Below, piece by piece: positions 55,182 to 64,000 of a stretch of DNA of 64,000 nt; the first letter of the stretch is position 1, and every line of letters starts with the position of its first letter. A program made the translations under genes and the position numbers. The stretch is from Ischnura elegans (taxonomy: Eukaryota > Arthropoda > Insecta > Odonata > Coenagrionidae). The stretch spans positions 64,063,585-64,127,584 of the forward strand of contig NC_060251.1 of the NCBI RefSeq assembly GCF_921293095.1, given 5' to 3'. The notes under the pieces were generated by a model. That model was not told where the DNA came from. It saw nothing but the letters and a program-made list of their open reading frames with translations, and searched no databases.

Positions 55182-57948
55182 CTATGAAATAATAGAAAAA
55201 GTCAAGCAAATTAAATATCATATATTTGCAAGTATATAGTACATCAAAGTTATATCAGAATACCTAAAGCAATAAAGGAATAATAATTGACATCATGATT
55301 CAAACTGAACATATTTATCAACAAACATACTAAGAACAGGCATCACTGATGAGAACAGCAATGAGCACTTGTATGTATCTGAAAAATGTGCCTGATGTGA
55401 ATGACTGTCATCCAAAACATTAAAATCTAACGAGTAATGCATAATTAAATTAATAACAGCAATATGTTCCTTATTCTTAACATTTTAAACACGTAAAAAT
55501 GATGCATTCAATTCCATAAGACATTAATAATAAAGGAATAACTTATTACAAGAGATGCAACATTTACAACAACCACTCCATCAGGCGCTAAAATAATTTC
55601 TACTTTCTCAAATACTGTTTATTTATATTAATTTTAAATTTGATTCAAGATAAGAATTCAGCCTTATGACAATAGACATTTTTAAATTGTACATTTACAC
55701 TATTCAGCATCTACTTTTTACACTTCCCAGATTCAACTTCCTGAGCATGCATCAACAAACTGACATTTTATAAGTGGCATCCTGAAGAAGTGCTTTGAAA
55801 ACATATTCTCCACATATTGAACAAGGCTAAGACTATAAGCTGAACAAGTTTAATCCTATCTTCAGCTCAGTATTTTACAGATCACCCCTGATTGCATTTT
55901 TTGTGACATCATAGAACTAAAGAATTTCTTATCATATAAAAAAGTATTTCAATAACTTTATCATATTTTGTCTTATTTAACGTACTGTTGAATTTCTCAC
56001 TCAGAAACTCAGAGGTTAAAGAGTAATTTCTCCAGAGTAGTACTTTATAACCACTTACACAACGCTTTCAAATCAAAATGGCTTTCCCAGCTCAGAACTG
56101 ATTCTTTGTGCCTTGTTCTCCGTGCTACAAGTAGCATAAAAATATTTGAAACCTCTCTGTGCGGAGCTCTTTTTTGGGGTGGAGTTACCCTGATATTTTC
56201 GTCCCTCACATTTAGGATTCAACTCAACTACCGTTTATTTATATTAATTTTAAATTTGATTTAAGATAAGAATTCAGCCTTATCACAATAAACATTTTAA
56301 AATTGTACCCTTATTGTGCCCATCCCTTACCCCGCCCATTGGTCTAGACCCTCTATCCCTATCTTAGCATGAATCCACAGTCAACTTTTTGCGCTACCAA
56401 TGTTTTTTCTCAACCAAATATTTCATTTGATTTTAAATAATTTACTCTTCTATTAGAATTACGAACATTTTTTTCAGAATTGTGTAATTTTAAACGGATT
56501 TCTAGTGTTAATAGTGCTAATTGCTCAATAAAGTTAGTGAACATAAGGTACTAAACTATAAGTCCAGAAGTCCATTATTTTTTATTCCTAAAATTTCATT
56601 TAAAAATTGCTTGTACACAGACCAAAACAAAGAATCCATTTCAAAGTATAAAAATTGTAACATGCAACAGAATATCATTGTAAAAACCAATGACAATATA
56701 ACGACTTCACAACAGATTCCTTCAGTGAGGATGATCATAAATGAGTGGGAGGGTCGTGCTTAATAACCAGACTGTGGCCCGAAGGTCTCGCTAAGCTGGG
56801 TCTCAGGCCGGTCCTGAATGCTTCCAATAATTGCTAACTCAGCGGTCACTTCCCTTCCTTCGTGTTGCCTCCGGTCGTTGTCATCGAAAGTTAAACCCAT
56901 CCGACGTTCAGCATGAAAGGGTTAAGCATTTCACCATAGTTATTTTATTCCGTTTTTTCTGATATTCTGTCCTTCATTTTATTGTTTTCAACCATAATTG
57001 AGAAAACTACATCTTAATCTACAAGGACTGTTTTACTTTGAAATGCTGAGTTGCTGGAATCCCTACAAACATAATTATTTTGAATTTAGCAGCAAGACTA
57101 ATCTATCAAAAATATATAGTTTTAAATGTGATAACAGCATACAAAAGTGTCAATTTATTCATAAAATAGCCTACTTTCAAAGAGCTATCCCTCAGGAGGA
57201 AATAAGCAAATAGAAGTCATTTTGATTCTCATTTTACTAATTAATTTTTTACACATTCAATAATGCAGCCAGATACCATAATATTTCAGAAAAAAAGAAC
57301 AACACTAATAAGGATAAAAATATCAGTTTTTTCTCTCCTATCTATAAACCTTATGTTATAAACCACTTTTTGCTCAAATCAAGTCGTTATAAAATTTAAA
57401 ACATGTTTAAATAAAATTATTTGATTTGATTAAAACGTAAGGGTGGGGCAAAGCTGTTTTAAATAATCTTTAATTGAAAACTATTGACTTGAAACAAGAC
57501 AGTTCACCAAAGGCCATCTCCATGGGACTAGCGAAGTTTCTGTAAGCAAATCAGAAGTGCTCTACAATGAAGATTGATTTATGTGCGAATGGATTTTAGA
57601 TAGCGTAATTTGGCTTTTAGAACCTTAAAACATCTACATCTATAAAGTATCGTGCAAGCCACCACCAGGGTGTGCAGCACAGGGTGATTTCACATCAGGC
57701 ATGCAGCACTCATCCATGCCTTAATCAGAAACGCACTAGCTGTCCGGACACAGGCCAAGCACATAGGACAACAACATGAGGTCAGACCAGAAACTAGGAG
57801 TGTGCTAAGGACACAAACATGCTGCCACGCAAATAAAACTATCAGTTAGTAATAGAAAACGAAAAGATAGTATAGTAACTGATTCAAGCATGAGTTATCA
57901 CATACCAAGAAATGCATGCAGATAGCTAGTATTTACAATTATATTACA
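55182..57948. other. ECT2 upstream intron, first part
   Basis: AT-rich. CATGAAAGGGTTAA at ~56,918-56,931 looks like a single piggyBac-type end, partner not found. Two related ~80 bp stretches occur at ~55,617-55,700 and ~56,233-56,310 (TTTATATTAATTTTAAATTT, GATAAGAATTCAGCCTTAT). A diverged dispersed repeat lies at 57,635-57,720. Confidence 0.45.
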
Positions 57949-57950
57949 TA

Positions 57951-60035
57951 ATGGGGAACTTGCATGAATTTTTTTTATTTAACAGGCGGACAGAAAATTA
58001 TTTTCTGAATACAACAAAGAAAACCGCATGTAAATCTGAGTTTTCCTTCGCGAGATATTAAATGATAAATATAACGAATTTTAAAGCGCGGGAAAAACTC
58101 CCTCACTGCCGACGAAGCCTCGATGACGTCAAAGGTGCCTAAACATCACACGAAGCTATTGTTGTGATTGCTTGTAATAGTTGCCTGCCGTTGTGAGAGC
58201 TCCGTTTGTGAGACATGTTGATTGTTTTCTATTTAAGGATAAATATCCGACAATAGAGGCTCGAAAGCCTCATATTTTGTATTATTTATAATATTAATAA
58301 TTGAGTAAGGACATAAAATATAAAACTGAAGAAGTGAAACCAAATATTTTATAATATCTAATTGTAAGTAACATCGTTGTAGCAGTCTGAGCCACGGCCG
58401 TTGGAAGGGGGATACGTTAATTGTAAGTTGATGTTATCGACGGCATATCATTCATTTAAGTATGTAATTAGAACGATTTTGATGTTTACTAATGTCCGCT
58501 TAGCTTTTATATACAATAACTTCTTCCGTTTATTCGTAGGTACCGGAGAATTCGTCGTTTAGGACTGTATGTGCTTGTATTATGGGGTGAATTCCAGTCA
58601 ATGCAACTTTTGATCGCTGATTGGAGACATCTAGGAACATTTTTGTGCCAAAATAGTGTTATTTTCAACGTGACATCTCCCGTTAAGCTACTACTAATAA
58701 TCACAGTGCCAGTGGTTGTAATGCACAAAGTTTGACAAGGTTGAAAAATATCGGCCAAGAGTTATCAGTGTTCCATCGTGATTGAATTGTAAAAAGTGCT
58801 ATTACGCTATCGATAAATGTCTAACAGTAGTGTAAAAATTGTCAGTGGCTTGCTAATCTCCGTTGTTCACCGTAGATATGACATTTCACGATCACGCTAT
58901 TGAAATAAAAACTGTGAGTGAAGTTTGTTATTCCATTATTTCAACGAATAGTAGTGAGAAAAGTCACCTGTGTCACTTGTGTGGGCTAATTTAAGGGTTT
59001 AAATCAGTGAATAAATAGTTGTTTTCATCATAACGAGTTCTGTTATTGTAAGTTGTACGTGATGAATATAAGAATGTGACAGTGACATCCAGTTTTTGAT
59101 AAGAGTATTTGCCTATTTCCCACTATATTTTTATGGTATATGCTAGTATATTGTTTCTGGATTTACCTATATTATTGAAATAGGTTATAGCTTGTGTGTG
59201 TGTTGGCAGCGAAACCGATTCGCGATCTCACATGTGGATTGTGTGCGGACTGTTTTGCTGTGAATTCGTACCGTAGGACGGTTAGGACTACCTTCTCCGT
59301 TAATTCGGTGTTGCCAAATTCAACAGCACAGCTTACTCTAATGTCAACAGCACATCTTACGATCGTTATCCTCCAGTATTAATAGTTTCTTTTACAACTC
59401 GATTTGCCGCCGACGTATAGCAATAATTTGTCTTAACAAATTCCATGAGGGTCGTGGTATCAATTTTTGGTGTCCGAAAAAAAGGCTGGTGTCCTAACAC
59501 CCCATGCCACACGCCTTTTAGGCGGCTTGCGGGGTATTATGTAGATGTAGATGATGTAGATTTCAGGTGTACTATTCGAACGAGTGGCAACGTTATCATC
59601 CATTTTTCTGATCACTAAAACATACGAAGTGAAACGCTTGTACTTCATCATCCCGATGCCGCATTATTAATATCCCAAGTAATAATCTAGGCACAATGGC
59701 AATAGGAAAACTTGCCCAAGAATAACAGAACAAAATAAAGTGACGATGAGCGGCTAAATACTCCCGCAAAACAAATTTTACACCATGCGCTCAGCGTATT
59801 TCCCTACTCCCTACGGTTGTTTAGGCACCTATGACGTCACGCCTGGCCTCGGCAACGCTCGGGTGTCTTCGCGCAGTGGTCGGCTCAGAGAAATTTTTCT
59901 CGATTTTAAATGCAATTTTTTTATTTCTTTTGATGTTGAATGGAGAAACTGAAGGTATTTTTGCGAGCTAATGTATCCATTTGACTTATTCAAAATAGTT
60001 TTTAGAGCAATCTACGACCCATGCAAGTTCCTCAT
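57951..60035. mobile_element. ~2.1 kb terminal-inverted-repeat element, copy I
   Basis: Ends ATGGGGAACTTGCATG and, reversed, ATGAGGAACTTGCATG. TA flanks both sides here (57,949-57,950 and 60,036-60,037). Nearly identical to 62,230-64,000, which is cut by the window end. No transposase. The frames shared by both copies (minus 58,507-58,758; plus 59,194-59,382) are probably only carried along by recent copying. It contains a GTAGATGTAGATG-tailed repeat at 59,470-59,555. Confidence 0.7.
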
Positions 60036-60037
60036 TA

Positions 60038-62040
60038 ACTACACATCCAGAGCCTATTATACCTAGTCCGAGTCAAGCTATCCTAGAGCTTAACTAGCAT
60101 ACATAGGTATTATTGTCCTTATTATAACAGGAAAAAACGACATCTTAAATCAATCAGTTTAACAGTCTATTTCCCTAGTTTGATCCTCGTGATTGTTTCT
60201 ACCAGAATAATTATGGCTCTCTCAAATATCTTGAACATCAGGAAAAAAAATTCTACTTGAAATTTCTGAAGAAGATCGAATCGAAAGTTTTCCCTTCAGT
60301 ATGCTAGACTATATCATTCAAAATTCCTACTAATAATTGTCATACTAATATGTTTATTTTAGGAATTTTAACAAATCTTGCGGCTCACCTCTGTATTCCA
60401 TCTATTTACAAAACCATTCCTTTTTCATATGGGTCCCATACACTAGCTGCGTACACCAAATGGGGTCTCACGAGAGAATGATATCATTCTTGGGAAACTG
60501 GGAAAGTCATACAACTGAAGGTTGTACAATTGAGAGTGACTTCTCATGAAAATACAAGTACATACATATTTTCATTGGGCAAGCCCACTGTCATCGTACC
60601 ACTGAAGGTCACTCAACTGAGGGTGCACTGTACTATTGACTGGGCTCATTAAATAATCTTAAAGAAATAAGGTACTAAAAATATTTTCCACCTCAGTTAT
60701 TAAGATAATTTGGAAGAACATAAATATAATTCACAAGACCTTAAGTTATGCTATCAATTGAATAGCTCATGAAACTTGAGGCAAAATAAAAAAATGTTCA
60801 ATATACTACAAGCCTCTGCAAGACAAAAACCAGGCAATGAAACTAGCACCATGCAAAATAGTACTCAACAAAAACTGTTAAACTTCTCAACATATTCTTT
60901 CCTTGTTTTTCCTTGGAAATTTCAGTTCCAAATGGTTACAATCAATCAGTGACTGATGGAAATCTACTATTTGTATCCATTCAAACTCCTGCACCAAAGT
61001 CTATTTAATTTACATTGTGTCTGACCTTTAGTAATTATCAAACCCATTTTACATACATTTAGTGATTATAAATATTCAATGACTATATGACCTTAAATTA
61101 TGGATTCCACCATCATTAAGCTGGCCTCAGTGGCAGCATGTTAACCCTTTCGAGACGGTGGAGTTTTTGTCTTAGCATGACTGCTGTACTGAGCCGCAAG
61201 AGACTCTTCTTGCCCCTGGTACGGAGCATTTTTGCGAGACATTCGTTAAGAAGGGTCTCGCGGATAATCAAAAGCTCTCAGCTCCCACCTTTTTCGACCT
61301 CTCCCAGCGGGGACTCCACATTATCTCGGACTCCGAGAGTAGTTGTGCTCCCTCCTTCCTGGATTTACGACCCTACCTGCGGCATTGGTTCATGGTCAAC
61401 TTATGGATTGCTTATATGTATTTGGCAAATGGATAATTGTTGCTTGCACGTAAATTGTACGCTTAGCATTGAATTCCTCATTTTCTTCTGAGCATTGTCA
61501 AATTTTAAACTAAGTTCTAAGGTTACGCATTTAATTAACACATTTAATGCAGCAACAACTCCATGTTGATGTTTATACAGACTTCGAGATATAAGTTGAT
61601 ATTTATCGTAGAATTTCATTTAAAACTTGTAAACGCTGCTCAAAAGGCAAAGAATTCAATTCATAGTTTATATTTCTTGAGAAAAGACGAAATATTTCTT
61701 TCGAAACCTGACTGGATAAACAATTATATGACCACGGTCATATATCCCCCTTATAGCTAAGAGGGATAATATAAGATGAGGGGTCCGGGTACCTGCTCTT
61801 CGGATTTCGAGGGTAAAGCCTAACCCCACAGTGTTGGGTCCCGAAACAAAGACATCTTACACCCCCAACCATTATAAAAGGGGGAGAGCTAGGAAACGTA
61901 TACACCGTATAAGCGTGTGTAAGAGGTGCACACATGTAAGAGGTGCACCCCTATTTTGAGCATCAAAGTTATAAAGAAAAAAATTTTGCGGCATTTTTTA
62001 TCCTATCGTGCGGTGTTGCAGACCTATTCCTGGAATTTCG
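60038..62040. other. ECT2 upstream intron between the two ~2 kb copies
   Basis: AT-rich. TTAACCCTTTCGAGACGGTG at 61,141 resembles a piggyBac-type end without a visible partner. A doubled GTAAGAGGTGCAC motif lies at ~61,918-61,948. No gene found. Confidence 0.4.
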
Positions 62041-62098
62041 ACAGTTATCGAAATTTCCTCTTTCAATACTAATTGAAAGAGGAAATTTTGATAACTGT
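62041..62098. repeat. Hairpin, 27 bp stem and 4-base loop
   Basis: 62,041-62,067 pairs with 62,072-62,098 (ACAGTTATC...TTTCAAT / ATTGAAA...GATAACTGT) with loop acta. The single mismatch becomes a G-U pair in RNA when read on the plus strand. Confidence 0.92.
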
Positions 62099-62229
62099 GG
62101 CGGTAGTAGCGGCATAAGAAGGAGTAGAAAGAGTTCCGATCCTCTCTTAGCATACTCTGTTGCTCTACGATGAGAGTCCTACTCACGAACAATTTTGTCT
62201 AAAAGCTCTCGCAGGAGTATTGCAATAGA

Positions 62230-64000
62230 ATGGGGAACTTGCATGAATTTTTTTTATTTCACAGGTGGACAGAAAATTATTTTCTGAATACAACAAAGAA
62301 AACCGCATGTAAATCTGAGTTTTCCTTCGCGAGATATTTAATGATAAATATAACGAATTTTAAAGCGCGGGAAAAACTCCCTCACCCCCCAAGCCACTGC
62401 CGACGAAGCCTCGATGACGTCAAAGGTGCCTAAACATCACGCGAAGCTATTGTTGTGATTGTTTGTAATAGTTGCCAGCAGTTGTGAGAGCTTCGTTTGT
62501 TAGACGTGTTGATTATTTTATATTTAAAGATAAATATCCGACGATAGAGGCTTGGAAGCCCTCATATTTTGCATTATTTATAATATTAATATCTGAGTAA
62601 GGGCATAAAATATAAAACGAGCAGTTAAACCAAAAATTTTATAATACCTAAATAACATCGTTGTAGGAGTCTGAGCCACGGCCATTGGAAGGGGGATACG
62701 TTAATTGTAAGTTGATGTTATCGACGGCATATCATTCATTTAAGTATGTAATTAGAACGATTTTGATGTTTACTAATGTCCGCTTAGCTTTTATATACAA
62801 TAACTTCATCCGTTTATTCGTAGGTACCGGAGAATTCGTCGTTTAGGACTGTATGTGCTTGTATTATGAGGTGAATTCCAGTCAATGCAACTTTTGCTCG
62901 CTGATTGGAGACATCTAGGAACATTTTTGTGCCAAAATAGTGTTATTTTCAACGTGACATCTCCCGTTAAGCTACTACTAATAATCACAGTGCCAGTGGT
63001 TGTAATGCACAAAGTTTGACAAGGTTGAAAAATATCGGCCAAGAGTTATCAGTGTTCCATCGTGATTGAACTGTAAAAAGTGCTATTACGCTATCGATGA
63101 ATGTCTAACAGTAGTGTAAAAATTGTCAGTGGCGTGCTAATCTCCGTTGTTCATCGTAGATATGGCATTTCACGATCACGCTATTGAAATAAAAACTGTG
63201 AGTGAAGTTTGTTATTCCATTATTTCAACGAATAGTAGTGAGAAAAGTCACCTGTGTCACTTGTGTGGGCTAATTTAAGGGTTTAAATCAGTGAATAAAT
63301 AGTTGTTTTCATCATAACGAGTTCTGTTATTGTAAGTTGTACATGATGAATATAAGAATGTGACAGTGACATCCAGTTTTTGATAAGAGTATTTGTCTAT
63401 TTCCCACTATATTTTTATGGTATATGCTAGTATATTGTTTATGGATTTACCTATATTATTGAAATAGGTTATAGCTTGTGTGTGTGTTGGCAGCGGAACA
63501 GATTCGCGATCTCACATGTGGATTGTGTGCAGACTGTTTTGCTGTGAATTCGTACCGTAGGACGGATAGGACTACCTTCTCCGTTAATTCGGTATTGCCA
63601 AATTCAACAGCACAGCTTACTCTAATGTCAACAGCACAGCTTACGATCGTTATCCTCCAGTATTACAAGTTTCTTTTACAACTCGATTTGCCGCCGACGT
63701 ATAGCAATAATTTGTCTTAACAAATTCCATGAGGGTCGTGGCATCAATTTTTGGTGTCCTAAAAAAAGGCTGGTGTCCTAACACCCCATGCCACACGCCT
63801 TTTAGGCGGCTTGCGGGGTATTATGTAGATGTAGATGAATTTCAGGTGTACTATTCGAACGAGTGGCAACGTTATCATCCATTTTTCTTATCACTAAAAC
63901 ATACGAAGTGAAACGCTTGTACTTCATCATCCCGATGCCGCATTATTAATATCCCAAGTAATAATCTAGGCACAATAGCAATAGGAAAACTTGCCTAAGA
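62230..64000. mobile_element. ~2.1 kb terminal-inverted-repeat element, copy II (cut by window end)
   Basis: Aligns to 57,951-59,722 with only scattered substitutions and small indels (for example an extra ~12 bases at ~62,386-62,397). Left end ATGGGGAACTTGCATG is not preceded by TA here. Confidence 0.75.

Noticed and set aside
58507-58758. 83-codon minus frame repeated at 62,806-63,042, and plus frame 59,194-59,382 repeated at 63,478-63,720
   Set aside because: Kept because the two elements are nearly identical; no domain, and the copies differ at frame ends.
56918-61160. piggyBac element between AAAGGGTTAA (~56,931) and TTAACCCTTTC (61,141)
   Set aside because: The ends face the wrong way for one element and their inner sequences differ.

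Overview
The window is nuclear DNA from an animal, most likely an arthropod. It is AT-rich, with spliced genes, long introns full of transposons, tRNA-derived SINE-like heads, a LINE, and hAT, Tigger/pogo, piggyBac and Harbinger-type DNA elements. No bacterial operons, rRNA or CRISPR array were seen. The species cannot be named from the sequence alone.

Left part (1-19,380): two copies of a segment about 6-10 kb long (copy A 1-~6,850, copy B ~9,313-~19,270). Each carries on the minus strand one intact single-exon gene for a small secreted, six-cysteine protein of unknown family (205 and 223 aa). The copies share several miniature transposons, a very strongly conserved non-coding block (3,470-4,200 / 13,330-14,060) and a foldback palindrome. 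Copy B alone holds a ~2.9 kb insertion (15,950-18,860) unlike anything else here: GC-rich palindromes, then a G-rich ~155 bp tandem array, then a nested inverted repeat.

Middle part (19,385-28,563): no convincing gene. It has a decayed LINE reverse transcriptase and a four-level nest of transposons (22,658-26,451). The nest sits in a degraded duplicate of sequence that also occurs downstream of the ECT2 gene at 30,527-30,760, where the uninterrupted target site is visible.

Right part (28,564-64,000): the 3' half of the ECT2/pebble RhoGEF gene (minus strand), the cytokinesis activator of Rho. Seven exons can be joined in phase (55,021-55,181; 53,535-53,654; 50,017-50,173; 49,763-49,917; 49,592-49,677; 37,211-37,388; 32,332-32,442). 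They encode the last helix of the DH domain, the PH domain and the C-terminal tail with the stop codon; the upstream exons lie beyond the window. One intron uses a GC-AG splice pair. The 12.2 kb and 4.8 kb introns hold four Tigger-type elements of three families, a hAT element, a LINE with an uninterrupted 552-codon reverse transcriptase frame, and two adjacent perfect palindromes. The 3.4 kb GC-AG intron holds an internally deleted piggyBac. The >8.8 kb upstream intron carries two near-identical ~2 kb elements and a 27 bp-stem hairpin.
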